Shown piece after piece: positions 49,701-61,709 of a stretch of DNA of 64,000 nucleotides. Source of the DNA: Karalla daura (taxonomy: Eukaryota; Chordata; Actinopteri; Chaetodontiformes; Leiognathidae); the NCBI GenBank assembly GCA_029224185.1, contig CM055196.1:13022009-13086008 (forward strand). The letters run 5' to 3'. A program made the position numbers and the translations under genes. Below the pieces are notes generated by a model. The model searched no databases and had not been told where the DNA came from. It worked only from the letters and a program-made list of their open reading frames with translations. How positions within the stretch are numbered: the first letter of the stretch is position 1; every line of letters starts with the position of its first letter.

Positions 49701-49879
49701 CCATGTCCACGCCGGTGCGCGTCAGAGAAGGGGACGGCCCCCAGCCCCCTCTGCCCCCGCCCCCTCCGCCCTACAACCACCCGCACCAGTTCTGCCCCCC
49801 TGACTCCCCCATGCCGCTCCACCACACCATGCCTCTCACCCGCAGGCGCAACTCGAGCGGCTCCCGCAGCATCGTCTGA
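23318..49879 (+). CDS. iqsec3: IQSEC3, IQ and Sec7 domain Arf guanine exchange factor
   Basis: Exons: 23318-23841, 29022-29096, 32627-32744, 33902-34303, 35370-36118, 36872-37033, 39065-39187, 43314-43480, 45688-45827, 45986-46117, 46231-46330, 47174-47332, 47421-47513, 48398-48444, 49460-49879. All are in phase, giving 1136 aa (human 1182). BRAG-family proteins load GTP on Arf (mainly Arf6) at synapses; IQSEC3 is the inhibitory-synapse member that binds gephyrin. Parts: coiled coil at about 8-55 (NPVQAILYLRELTTIVQNQQ); a histidine-rich stretch at about 64-93; calmodulin-binding IQ motif at about 257-275 (RRIQTAFRQYQLSKNF); long Ser/Gly/Pro-rich linker; Sec7 domain at about 610-800 with the catalytic glutamate finger Glu706 in VQGEAQKVER; PH domain at about 820-950; Pro-rich tail; and C-terminus SRSIV, a class I PDZ ligand. 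The first of two adjacent ATGs is used. The a/b paralogue cannot be told from sequence alone. Confidence 0.96.
24419..24479. repeat. (CT)30 microsatellite
   Basis: A perfect 61-base CT dinucleotide run followed by a CA-rich tract to about 24545. Confidence 0.97.
26896..27125 (+). mobile_element. Dispersed repeat copy, near full length but diverged
   Basis: The block order is ACATGGTGGTGAGTGGTTAG, CACTGTTAGCTCACAGCAAG, TGTGTGGGTTTTCTCCTGG, then GGCTTCAGCAGACC and GGGTACAAAGCAAAT. It matches the copy at 40583-40858 in block order and most of its words. No protein is encoded. Confidence 0.7.
27175..27455 (+). mobile_element. Two more repeat tails in succession
   Basis: CTGGAGATAGGCACCAGCAG ending in GGATGGATGGAT (27175-27252) and GGCTCCAGCAGATCGCTGTG ending in GATAATGGATGG (27403-27455). 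With the copy just upstream this gives three tails in the same orientation within 560 bp. Confidence 0.65.
29097..32626 (+). other. iqsec3 intron 2, nothing recognised
   Basis: A 3.5-kb intron. I see ordinary AT-rich sequence with small TG/CA patches and no exon-like or repeat block that I can name. Confidence 0.6.
33142..33229. repeat. (TG)44 microsatellite
   Basis: An essentially perfect 88-base TG run in iqsec3 intron 3, the longest simple repeat in the window. It generates the long Val-Cys/Thr-His open frames seen on both strands. Confidence 0.98.
33953..34003 (+). other. iqsec3: IQ (calmodulin-binding) motif of iqsec3
   Basis: ARRIQTAFRQYQLSKNF in exon 33902-34303 fits IQxxxRGxxxR loosely, as in the mammalian BRAG proteins, with Ile260-Gln261 as the signature pair. 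Confidence 0.9.
35095..35300 (-). mobile_element. Dispersed repeat copy in reverse orientation
   Basis: It reads, on the plus strand, the reverse of the repeat body: AGGTCACCAGTCCATCTGAA, CACTCTCACATTCACACCTA and GAGGCAATTTAGAGTCTCCA, which is the order recalled for the common fish repeat. It lies just upstream of the acceptor of exon 35370-36118. Confidence 0.6.
36136..36196. repeat. CA microsatellite abutting an iqsec3 donor
   Basis: A CA run broken by a few TA steps, starting 18 bases after the end of exon 35370-36118. Confidence 0.95.
37105..37290 (-). mobile_element. Dispersed repeat copy in reverse orientation
   Basis: It starts with CCATCCATCCAT (the inverted tail), then has AACATGCATGTTTATAGACTG, AGAAAACCCATGCATACAC and AAACTTCACACAGAAATCAC, the inverted 5' half of the same repeat. 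It is in iqsec3 intron 6. Confidence 0.65.
38230..38284. repeat. (CA)27 microsatellite
   Basis: A perfect CA run in iqsec3 intron 6. Confidence 0.97.
39188..43313 (+). other. iqsec3 intron 7 (4.1 kb)
   Basis: It separates two Sec7-domain exons. It contains the best dispersed-repeat copy (40583-40858) and a short CA run near 41886-41904. No nested gene is recognised. Confidence 0.65.
40583..40858 (+). mobile_element. Most complete dispersed-repeat copy
   Basis: It begins GGGCAACATGGTGGCTGGGG, passes through GCCTCACAGCAAGAAGTTAC, GGTTCAAATTCCGGCC, TTCCTCACACAGTTCAAAAG and TGTCCTGTGATGGACTAGAG, and ends ATTGGATGGATGAGG. This is the block order of the abundant fish repeat beginning '..caCGGTGGyGCAGTGGttAGC' and ending in GGAT units, as I recall it. 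It is non-coding and, unlike a young insertion, shows no evident target-site duplication. Confidence 0.7.
43664..43709. repeat. (AC)n microsatellite
   Basis: A perfect AC run in iqsec3 intron 8. Confidence 0.97.
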
Positions 49880-51547
49880 GGCCCTGGGCCTCGCGTTCAC
49901 GCACACAACAAACACCCGCCGGAGCACGAGGCGAGTGGCTTTGAGGGGTCAGATGAAAGCGTTGCGAGGATTATACAAGTGGAGGATCAAAGGGAAATGG
50001 AAACCAACAAGAATCTGCTCATAGTCCTAATTGAGTGGTGTTGTTAATGAACATGGAGTAGTTTTGATGCCATATCTGGAAGACTTTTCTTTTATCTCCA
50101 ACATATCACCCAGTAGCTAACGGTGTTGTCTGTCTCGATTTCACTCTCCTCACCGAAATCTTGTGACTTTGCATTTCTTAAGTGGCACCTGTCTGACACG
50201 TGGCCGTGAGACTGACGGGCGACGTCACAACTCTGGCAGCCCAGAAAGGACAAGGAATGGCTGTGAATACGGAGGGAGAACGCCATTGATGTTCATTTCA
50301 CACCTCTTTGTTTGGTCCTGGTTTTCAGTATTAGACGCTGGTGAGGAATCGTTTCAGCACCGCTAATCTAGCTTCTCCTCTCCGTAATCTATTTTTTCCC
50401 CCCGCTTCTCCGCATAATGTGGAGAAACGGGAGTAGCAGTGTATTTGTTTCCTTCATTTTCTTGGGAAGAGATAATCAGAATGTGCGAAAGAGGAGGCGA
50501 GGGAAAGGGTAAAGCACTCTAAAACATCTCTCTGCTGCCAAGTGCGGTGGACTGTGGCAGAGCTGCAACAATTAGTCAAATAATCAAAATCACTGCAGCA
50601 TTTTCTTTTTAAGCAAAAGATGTCAAAAAGTTTGCTGGCGGCAGCCTCTTAAATGTAATGATTTGCTGCTTTTCTTCATCATTCATGAGAGTGAACCAAA
50701 CCGTTTTGGACTGCCAGTTTTTGGCAATTTGCAAGGCATCGTTTATTTTCACATTTTTCACTATTGTTTGACATTTTCTAGACAAAACATAATCTGCAGA
50801 TTGCTAATGAAATCTGATTGTTGGTTGGAGCCCTTTTAGTGTAGAAAGCAAGGTTGTTGCTTCTCACTAAACTCACTGAAAACCATATCCTGACGACAAT
50901 CATATTTTCCTGTGCAATGTTTTCGCGTGTTATGCCAAACTTGCGTGAGCAGGTGTCATCACAGTGGTGTGTGACTGCCCTGATTCTGTAATGTTTTGCT
51001 CTCACAGAGGTCAGGGAAGGATTTGCTGCATTGTAACATGTAATTTCTGCACCTCCGAGCTGTGCCGAGAGCAGTGTGCCTGTGTGCTGTGTATTCAATC
51101 TGCTTACTCATGGGCAGCGGAGAGCACAGGGGGCTGGTAATTCATCCAAAACAAGGTTAAACCGCCAGCTGAAGCCTTTTTTCCTCCTGTGTATTTAATC
51201 GTAATGGGTTACCTAGTGTGAATATCGCTGTTACCTTTGGACTTCGGCAATATCTCTGCCCAGAAAGCTCTTAGCTTTAGTTTAAAAGAAAAAAAAAAAT
51301 CTCAACGCAGGGTAGACTAAGGTGAACAAAAACAAAAACATCAGTCGGCGCTCATGTATTATATTTTTCTTAGCACAATGAAATTGTTTTAAAAGCAGAG
51401 ATGCATTCCTTTGCTGAATGTTAATCAGGGGGAAAACTGAAGATGTCCATGGAATATTTACTGTTTTCATCACCGTGTCGTCTCTCGGGCATCGATGCTT
51501 CGAGCTGGAACCAGTTTGTACAGCAGACCACAAATCATCCAACCGAG

Positions 51548-51581
<34 letters not shown>

Positions 51582-52017
51582 ACACATGCGCGTCATGTAC
51601 CTTTTGCACCACAGAATATATTGGATATATTGTAAATAGATGACATAGATTTATTCTGAAAAAGTGATTGGTTTGCCCAGTGTGTGTATCTACGTATGTA
51701 TTTGTACAGAGAAGATCTAGTTTAAAAGAAAAAAAAGGATATTATAGTTATTATAGTTATTATTATTACTATTAACATTTAATATCAGGGGGTGTCCTAA
51801 ATCCTACTGCGACGAGAGACAGGAAACAGGCAGCTTTTATAGAATACGCTCCAGTTACCATGGTAACACACACTGATATTATTACAGATCCATATTAATC
51901 ATTAAATTACCATGTCATATTACTAGGAGGAGTATTAAGAGATGGTTGTGTCACCTGTTAAGGTGTGTCAAGGGCTATGCAGTATTGGTGAATACGTACA
52001 GTAACTCACAGGTCATA

Positions 52018-52046
52018 CACACTCACACTCACACACTCACACACAC

Positions 52047-52082
<36 letters not shown>
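52018..52082. repeat. CA-rich microsatellite
   Basis: An imperfect CA run with CTCACA interruptions, directly before a transposon-like block. Confidence 0.9.
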
Positions 52083-52084
<2 letters not shown>

Positions 52085-52099
52085 TCTCACACACTGGGA

Positions 52100-52510
52100 T
52101 ATGTACCACCATGTTTCCAAATAGTTGGGACGCTTTATGAAACATAATGAGATAACTTGCTAAGCTTGAATATATCATAAAACTCAACCGAAAACAGCAC
52201 AAATACAATAAATTGAATAATTTACTGCATCAGCTGCATTGATTTTTTGTAAATATTTGCTTATTATGCAGCTGATGACTGCAAATTTGTCTTGGAGCAA
52301 AAAAAGAGGAGTGGTTATGAAAAGCTCAACAACATTTGGATCATTAATCTGATCGATCTGAGAAGACAACATGATGATTGGCTATCACTGATGATGCAAC
52401 ACGATTGTATGAGGGATATCACTCTCTGAGCTCGGGAGCTCTTTGTGAAACTGTCTGCAAAACATAGTTCATTTGCAGGTGCTTTGGTTTTGTTTTGAAC
52501 AGTTTCCAGG
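52100..52510. mobile_element. Probable decayed DNA-transposon fragment
   Basis: It begins TTTCCAAATAGTTGGGACGC, resembling the terminal words of a fish repeat family I recall ('..aaagttgggacgc'). It continues with an AAACTCAACCGAAAACAGCAC segment and a GAGCTCGGGAGCTCTTTGTG segment that also recalls that family. No open frame survives. The assignment rests on memory, not on a second copy in this window. Confidence 0.4.
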
Positions 52511-53086
52511 TGGATGTTCCCAACTGGAAGCGGAGGTGTATATAAGCGCATAATCAACCACACGCACACACACACACACACACTGACGTACACAAATGTG
52601 CACATAGCTGCCAAAGTGACAACAAATCCAGCTTAGACTCACCCTAGAAACTGCTTGATTTCTCAAGTCAGAAAACCCCACTTTGTTTACTGTAAACTCT
52701 GACTGACTTGTACTGTAAAGCATGAAATCTTTTGTTTAGTTTTTTCTTTTACAGTACACGGAGAGAGGGGGGAGAGCTTGATTCTCTGTTCGTATCATTA
52801 TTGTCAGGGCATGTTGAGTTGATTGATGTCATTTTCTTCCCGCTCTCTACTTCCTCCTTCCTCTCTGCCTCCCTCACCCCCGCCCACCCTCTCCTTCTTC
52901 ATGGTTGTCATGGAGACGCACCGATCTGCATCCTCACTGTGGAGCACTGTCATTAATCTTTGCACCCTCACAATATTTCTAAAAAGGAGATTTCTTAAAG
53001 ATCAACATGTTTACTAAAGGAATATTTCTAATTTTTTCTGTTTGAAGAGAATGAAAGAATAAAGTAGTTTTTACTCTCGGCCTTGA

Positions 53087-53092
<6 letters not shown>

Positions 53093-53134
<42 letters not shown>
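53093..53134. repeat. (TG)21 microsatellite
   Basis: A perfect TG run in the iqsec3-ptprq interval. Confidence 0.97.
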
Positions 53135-53136
<2 letters not shown>

Positions 53137-53588
53137 TGAGGATATTGTCTCCACCATGTTCTGTAATCCGCAGCGCTCCCAGTCTCTCTCTGATGAGTGA
53201 ATTTGCACCAGGTGTGCAGGACGGACAGTGGAATGAAGGAGCTTATGGGAAATCAGTCCACTCCGGCGTTTCTATCTCCTTTCCCGGCACACAGACTCTT
53301 GACTCATTCATTAGTGGATGAGGTCAGCCTTGAAGCCATATTGCATCTGACTTGCACTTGTCGAATGTCAAGTTGTGTGTTGTAGCATGTCTGCAGCTGT
53401 GCGCGTATGAGTGTACATAATTCAAAGAGCACCCCTTTCCACGGGTGCTGAGCCTGTCGTCTTAGCAATAAGACTAATTTGCAATTATGATGTCAAAACA
53501 ACTGCACTCGATGTAAGAGAGACTCATGGGAAAGTTCTCAAGCGTTTTAGTGTTTAGTGTTGACGCAGGAGAAAAATACAAGTAGGCC

Positions 53589-53594
53589 TTTATT
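53589..53594 (-). terminator. ptprq: Candidate ptprq poly(A) signal
   Basis: AATAAA on the minus strand, 537 bases past the stop codon. It is the first canonical hexamer I found downstream of the gene, followed by AT-rich sequence. Confidence 0.5.
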
Positions 53595-54130
53595 TTTGCA
53601 AATCACTCTTGAGAAAGGATAAACAAAATGGGAACGCTATCAACATTTTGACATGGGCAGAGTTGAAGAGACAGTGAGACAGGGAGAGAGAGGAAAAAAA
53701 TAACATCAACACCATTTTGGCTGAATAAATTATCTTACAAAAAACACAGACGGTATCGACATTATACAGAAATTACAATACACAGTGAAATCAATTTGTG
53801 CAAAGTACCTGAAGGCTTATAAATGTGATAGAGTGCCTACAGTCGGCTCACACTTGCTCTTCTTTCCCTGTTGTTACTGGATTTCAAGATCCCTGTCTCC
53901 CTGGCGTGTCCCTCACTCTCTTCAAAAACAAATGGACGAGAGGTTCGTCAAAAGGGGCGGGTGCTGTGCTTTGAAGCGGGTTGAAGTGGGGCAACAAAGT
54001 CCATGTCAACTGACATCTCAGCCTCGTGCTGTTCACCTCCTGTCTCTACTCCCTCCGACATCTGGAGGCGCGTCCAACTACGGTCAGCGTCCCAGTGACT
54101 TGCGACAAGTGTCACTTGTCTGCTGTCGCT

Positions 54131-56805
54131 TCACATGGTCGTCTCTTCCCATTCCAGCTCAACATCGCCTGATACAGCAGAGCAAAGGCGCAGCATGAGA
54201 CATGAGAACAGATCTGGCTGTGTGTGTCTGTGTGTCTGTGTGGGTGGGTGGGTATGTTGCCGTTTACCTTCCATGGCGTCCAAGGAGTCCATTTTCTCCA
54301 GAGCAGAGTAGCTGACGAACCAGATGGACTGACTGTTGCCTTTGTTGTTTAGAAGTTCCAGTGTACTTTGGTGCAGGAAGATGTACTGGGCCTGAGAAAT
54401 ACACACACACACACACACACACACATACACAAACACAGCTAATAAGTTTATGGTGAAATTCTGTTGTTTTTGTACTGACCGTGTAATTGCAAACCACCCT
54501 GAATTGAGTCCAGCTGGAAAAAAATGCTGAATAATCCCCAATGATAAAAACATCGGAATTCTCTTAACAAAACAGTGGGGAACACACATGAATTTTGGAT
54601 GAAGGACTGCCTTTGTGAGATTAGAATTAAACCACTTGATACAGAGCCCTCTGCCTCTCTTTAAGTTCATAAACCTATCAAATAAATTCCAACAGAGACT
54701 CACACCTCAGCTAAATAGGGATGAGTGTGATTACTCTGTTTCAATGCCGCGGCCATGGATCTATTAAAGCATCAGACGTGGGTGCTGTGTTTCAAGGTCA
54801 CATTTCTCTCTCCCTGCCGCCCTCGGGCTTTAGCGTTCTCTGTCCCGCGGTTCATGCTCATTAGTGTCCCTCTCTGGCTGAGTGAGGGCATACAGACGGT
54901 TGAGAGTGGCGTGCTTCAGATCAATGGGATGATGGATGATGAAAGATAACCTTCATCCCTGGAGGAGTTCAGTCTTGTTCCTGTGTGAACCTGAATCGGC
55001 CGAGAGCAACACTGGACAACCGAGTGCACAGCTGTTGAACCTGAGTGGCCCCGACCGCACGGTCCAGTGAGACACGGTGCGGGCGATGACCCGCCTCCTG
55101 ACTCCATAGCTTTATCCAGTATTGATTCTCTCACATCAGTTCACTCACTGCTGCAATCTGCAGATACGGAGACGTGACTTGCAAAGGGACAGGCTCTCAA
55201 AACAACCTCACTGCGCTTCGATCGTCTAGGAAACGTATTAGTATGAACATATGCATATGAAATGTTTGCTGTAATTGCCACTCACTGCTGCTTTTATTCA
55301 TAGGCATAAGAGCACGACCATTTAACATCCGCCAATGTTTTCATTTTCAGCGTTTTATAATGGCCTTGTTTATGGCTGGCTGTGAAGGCACAGCGCCTCA
55401 GTAAACCAGCGATGACACTGACAGCTTTAGAATATAACTGGATGGCCTCCAGATGTACAGAACACGATGATATGATGAAAACAATAGTACAGGGAAGGCG
55501 CAGAGGGTAATATCAGGATAGTTTGGTGCTGTTTTTAAAAGGGGAAATCCTGCTCAGCATACGCCTTTAATCCACTGCCAGATCATTCTCTTTGTCAAAA
55601 TGAGAATTTTCCAAATATTTCCTCGGGGGGGATGGGATCGCAGCAGGGCACAGAGTAAAAAGTAGGACGACTAGACTCCGACTGGAACAACTTAAGACAA
55701 AATACAGTGTGACACTGTTTTTCTCCGTTTTTTCATCTTTTGTTTATTCTCCCTGGGTTGCGAAATCTAACCGCGGGAATAAAGCACAGTGTTTTCCTTT
55801 GAGCTCACCAGATTCTGCACCATGCACATCCTCTCGCTGCGCAGTTCAGCCACCAGGCCGTAAATATCCACAAAGTCGTGGTCTCTGATGTGCTGGATGA
55901 GGTGGTCCAGAGCGATGAAAACACCTGTCCTGCCCACACCGGCACTGAGGAGCAGCGAGAGAGCAACACACCATTACACCGGCTGCGGCTCCATTACACC
56001 TAAAATGACTGCAGTGTTTCAATTTGTGTGTCAAGAGGGTATCAAATCGCTGACAGTAATGCCTTTCACATGATATGAAATTCAATTTAACCACTAAAGA
56101 TAACAGGCAATCACAATAGATCATCTCAACAGTGTTCCAGCACCACCACAGTACCTGCAGTGCACCACTATAGTGGTGTTTTCGTGCCTGTGGGCTCGGA
56201 CGGCTTTGACAAACTTAATGAGAGTGCTGCAGGACTCTGGAACTCCGTGCTCGGGCCACGATGTGTAGTTGAAGTGGCGAACCAGAATGTAGTGCCCGTG
56301 CTGCACCAAGGAGTCAGGATGGGGAAAGAAACAAAAAAAAATAAGGTGTGCTCAAGTTCCAATATGACAAAACTCAAATGGCGACACACGAAGCTCATCG
56401 ACATGCGACACAGTGTTAATTTCCATTACCATGCCCAGCGAAGGCTTGGAATAAATGACTTCTCAAGGGTAAAGCTTGAGTGAATATGTTTATTAAGTTG
56501 GATGAGAAAACAAACCTCACCTCTGATATCTGGCTATTAAAATATGAGACGCACACGGGACACTTAGCTGAGCAGACGTGAGCGTGTTTACCAATATTCC
56601 ACTCTAACTCTCACTAAGAAAGTGCAATAAGGAGTAAATGTCCCGAAGCGCTGAACTTTTCCTCAAGGAGGCTCAACTTGAAAGACATTTATTTTCAGAA
56701 TTTTATTTCAGAACAAAGTAAGTAATGTCTCACTCGGGTTAGAATAATTGAAATCGGTGAATAATGACATTGTTGGTGTGTCTTGCAGCTGTTTGCTCAC
56801 ACACA

Positions 56806-56839
<34 letters not shown>

Positions 56840-59121
56840 GTTGTAAGCTTAGTCACCTTCTCTACTTTTAGGGTTCTCACAGTCCAGTCTGGAAGGACTT
56901 CCTCCGACACCTTTGAGATGAGAATGTCACTAAACACTGACATTGGCTTGTTGTCCTCTGGCCAGTACTTATGACACCGTATCTGTAAAAGTCACAGACA
57001 GCGAGACGTGTGATGGAGCACAAAGACGGAGTGCGAACACGATTTCACAATAGTGGAAAAACATCCTGTGACGCACTCGGCCTTTCTCGTAACACTGCGT
57101 GAGCATGGCGATGGTGCGCGTTCCTGTTTCCCAGATCATGCGCCAGAAGTCAGCCACAGTGCCGGGCAGAGGCCCCTGGGTGGCTATGAACTCATTAGGA
57201 CAGAGGTAGCCCTGGAGACAAACAAAGAGACGAGAGTTTATTTTCAGACATACAACACAAGGCGACCTGCTGGACTTCTAACCCGACCAGAGATGAGATG
57301 AAACAAATGTTTTTATGAGACAGACACACAGAGGGACTCTCTCGAGCCCTCACACCTGCACTCGTATCCTGATAATGACTCGAGTGGAGGCGACCCTGCG
57401 GGTCAACCGCCGGGCTTTTAGCGGCTGATAGCTGGTACTCACTGAGACGAAGCTGGCGTTGATGTAGTCCGAGCCCGCAGTGCCCGGTTCTGACAGCAGC
57501 TTCACACGGTTGTTGTTGTCTGGACAGGGTGAGAGGAGGTCGATGAGTGCTGGAGGTGAGAGTAGGACGTTGTGAAGGTGCGAGGAGTGAACACGGCGCC
57601 GGCCACTCACATGGTTTGATGTTGGGGAAGCGGTTCTTTGACTTGTTCCAGGGGAGGTCGGCGTCTGTGGTGGCCAGGTCCTGCAGCAGTTTTGGAAGCT
57701 CCTGGACAGGAAATTCATGTTGTTGGCCAGCAGCAATAACAATAATAAGTATAGGATAAGAATAAAATCTGCAAAGCAATTTGTCATTTATATGACAATA
57801 AGTAAACTTTTGAAAGAGATAAAAGTGAAATGATAAATCTGGTTGAGAGTGACCTGTTAGACAACTGTAACCAGGCAGAGGTGATCACCTTCTGTACTTA
57901 GCACATGTATCACTACTCCTGATGAATAATCAATAAAGCAACATGTATAATTTAGTCCCGGGTGGCTGCAGCTGTCTCGCTGCTGCTGCCACCATTTTAA
58001 TGTGCAATTTTTTTTTATCTATTTTTTTTTGCTATGCTTCTCGTCTCTTAGGAGAATTTTTGTTTTTGTTTACGTCTTCACTGTCAGCATTCAATACACC
58101 TCATTATATCCATTATTTAGACGATTTCTCTCCATGTTGAGTTAGGCTATTGTCTATAATTTCATTCCCATTCAGAAACTCCGTTTGTGGATTCTTGAAA
58201 GTCTGCTCAACAAGAGTCCAGTTCATACTTACAGCAAACTCCTCCTGGAACTTGGCATTATCGCTGGCACACAGATCCTCTACGTGCTGCAGGAAAGACT
58301 TCTTGTTGACAGGCCTGACGAGGCCAGAAACAACAATGAATGGGAGAAAGAATATAAACGAGCTCCACTCAAGCATCCTCTATTTTCTGTACATTTATTC
58401 TGGGTTACAACATGCAACGCTGAGCAGCACGGAACATGCTGATCTATGCTGCAGCGACTGTGCGAATATTCACATTATTTATGCAGCATGACTTACTTGA
58501 GTGATTTCCTGTAGCTGAGCAGCCTGGGCAAAAATAGATGGAAAACATCAACCAAAATAAACAAATGATCTCGATAATCACAACCCACACTGAGGTATTT
58601 CTGTGCACGGCAGCCGGAGTGATCCACATCACAGGGAGTATGTGGCATTGTACGCCCCAGCAAAGGAGGTTCACCCAGTTTTGATCAAATCCACTTTGAT
58701 TAAACACTGACTTTGATGTTTTATTCTGAAGGAATATGTGAACATGAGTAACTCCCCCGTGACTGAGGTCTCGTTGCATGAAGATCTGCGGCTTCGCAGA
58801 TCCTCAAATATCAATAAAGCTTAGATTTGTGCCCTCTAAAACCACTAAGCTGCCCAAGCAGTCTCCAGATAGTGATGGGTAAATGAATAAAAAAAAAAAA
58901 AGTCCCAGGCAGAGGAGTGTCTACACAGCTCTGCAATCCCTGCCAGGGAGGGAGGAGGGGGAGAAGGCTGCGGGCAAAAATACCAACGTCACTAAGCAAA
59001 TCAACTGTGGACGTCCACTAAAGGTTTAATATGAAGCAGCAACCATGCAAGCCTTGGTGACGACACACAGGCGGTGACGAATGAAAGGGTGAAGTGGAAC
59101 ATGCAGGCATGGTAAAATAGG

Positions 59122-59154
<33 letters not shown>

Positions 59155-61675
59155 ACTTACTGGATCACATAAATCTCTTTCCGTCTAAAGAAGAAGGAAG
59201 AATACCTGGTGAGAGAAAAGTGCCAAGTGAGACAAAACCACAGCGAATCAGTGCACATGTGCAAGGAAAGCCACTCGTGCAGTTTGAGTGTCAAGAGACA
59301 AGTGGAGGTGTGTTATTTAGATCTCAGCTGAGTGCGTGAGCCGCGAGGGGAACAAAGCAAAGAAATGCAGGGATCAGAACATGCACCTGTCAAAAAAATA
59401 CTGAACATGAAACGGAAAATTATCCCCAGGTTCTGCTTCTCAGATAGGGGGGGGCTACAAGTCACTGTGAATGAAAAAAAGGTAATATTGGATGTTTAAT
59501 AAGGAAGGCAAATATTTGCTCCAGGAAGGCACTTATATTACTTCCCACATAGGAGATAAGGGACAGCTCTGTATCTGCCAAGTGGAGGCATTTCTATTTA
59601 TTCAGCTTCCCTCATGATAATGTTCCTGTTCATACACTTCAGCATGACGGCAGCCACGCTGTGCACTTTGCACACTTCTGTGTTTCTTACTCTATCTCGT
59701 TATTGCGCTGGGATTCAGCGAAAGAGAGGTGTACGGAGGGCTTAATATGCCTCCTGGTTGTCCTCATGCTAATGTCTGTTTAGTCTGGGCCACAACATGC
59801 AACAGCCAGCAACACAGAGCTCCACCGGCAAATAACTCACTCTAAAAGCTTCTTTCCTGGATCCTCCTGTCTCATCTCAGTCGGCAGTGACCTTGATACA
59901 CCAAAACTAACACTGGATTTGTCTTTGTTTCCAGCCAGCTTGCAGCACTTATTGTCTGTGTGCTTGTTTATGCCAAAAAAAAAAACACAGACAGGCAAGA
60001 GACTGAATTTGTATGAGATGATGGCTGGTGCGGCGCAGATGCTATGACTCGTCTGTTGTGCAGAGAACTGAAGGTAAACTTTGAAGCCGCGGTGATGCCG
60101 CTTCGTCTCGTAGTGCTGCCAATGCCGCTTCTATTTTCTGCACAAACCCTACCACGCTGGAAAGATTTTGTGCTGACAGCAGATCAAGTTGGCTGCAGCG
60201 AGAAAGATCTTTGTCATGTTGACTCCGATTTAAAACCTTGTCTGGAGCAACTGAAATCGAGCCTGAAGTAACGCCTTGCGCATGCCGCTTCGAGAACGTT
60301 GCTATTTCTATATTTCTCTGTAAAGTAGATTGCACACTCACCGGTTGAGTTTTTCCTGTTTCAGCTCCATGTCTGCCACAGCAATCAGCTGATCCAGTTT
60401 ACACTTTGTCTCTATGATCTCGGCCTCTCTGGGGGAATACGTCCCGCCCTCCTTCTTGCGCTGATGGATCCTGACATTTCAATCAAAGGCGGAATTAAAA
60501 TGAACAAAGAGAAAAAGGTTTGAGGGATTAGACATTATCTACAAGAATAGGGTGCCATCAGGGGAATCTTACTTGACGGAGCCGCAGATAATGATAATGA
60601 GCAGCACTGCCAGGAAGAAGGAGAGCAAAACACCCAGAATAATCTGCTCGTCTCTGGTCAACAGGCCGTCCGCTGAGAGGGAGAGGAGACCAGAAAAAAA
60701 AAGGCGACAGACATTATGTTTTACTTTTTTAAGTGGAGAGAAAACAAATGCCTATCACAGATTGAATGCTGTCCAGGAATATCAGGCGACTATAAATACC
60801 TGCGGTTTTGACATGTTCCGAGTACTCGGAGTCTGTGGATTGGCCGTTGATGTTTGTGGCTCTGAATTTGAACCTGGTAAACATCAGTTCGGTGTCAGAG
60901 TCACCTTGTTGTGAAACAGGTACACACACTACAGTGTTTAGGCTGCAGCATTAGTGGTGCACTCACACATAGACGGTGCTGGGCTTCAGAGGTCCATTAC
61001 AGAGGTGATCGGTGTTGTTCTCCATCATGCAGTCGTCTCTCGCTCCGATAACGTACGTTCCTGGGATATTGCGATCGCGCTTCGTCGGGCCTGCGCTGCG
61101 GCGGCCTTGGGCGTGCGTGGCCGAGCGTGACGGGGCGTCCCACGAAGGGCATGGCGGGTTGGGGAAGCCGTCATCGGTCAGGTAAGGGGCATGACGGTCC
61201 ACATATGCGGCCTTCCAGTTGGTCAGGTTCTGGACGTCCTTCACTGTGACAGAAAGGAAGTTAGATGAGGGCGAGTGAAGGGGTGGGGGGGGGCACTGAG
61301 TCAGATTTCAGCTGACGCCAAGCCCTTTGGCTTTCACTTCTGTGGCGTCCTACACAACCAGACTACTCGAGGCTCGGAGCATGAACACAACCGATACCCG
61401 AGTGTGTTCCACCACATGTGACGGCTGTCAAGGGTTCTGAAGAGTCATACCCCCTGACTCGGCCACGATGACCTGAATTTTTGTGATTGGTCCGTTGTCG
61501 TCACTATAGAAACAGGCAGGCAATGCGATGGTGATACTCCTGTGGGTTACCATGGCAACCCCTCCATGGCCCTGCATTGCCTGGGGTCTCTGGGTTGGCT
61601 TGGCCGGGGCTGGAACAAACGCACGCGTGAACACGCAGAAGTGCGCACGCACACATGCACACACACACAGACAGG

Positions 61676-61709
<34 letters not shown>

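Larger units (their letters stand above)
49880..54130. other. Tail-to-tail interval between iqsec3 and ptprq
   Basis: This holds the iqsec3 3' UTR (GC-rich at first, then AT-rich) and the ptprq 3' UTR. Plus-strand AATAAA occurs at 52207-52212 and 53058-53063. Minus-strand AATAAA (TTTATT on the plus strand) at 53589-53594 lies 537 bases past the ptprq stop. CA/TG microsatellites lie at 51549-51592, 52018-52082 and 53093-53134. No other gene is recognised. Confidence 0.65.

Noticed and set aside
60042..60341. Open frames on both strands in the ptprq intron at 59206-60341
   Set aside because: Neither has family similarity nor splice sites, and the neighbouring exons (60342-60470 and 59161-59205) join in phase without them.
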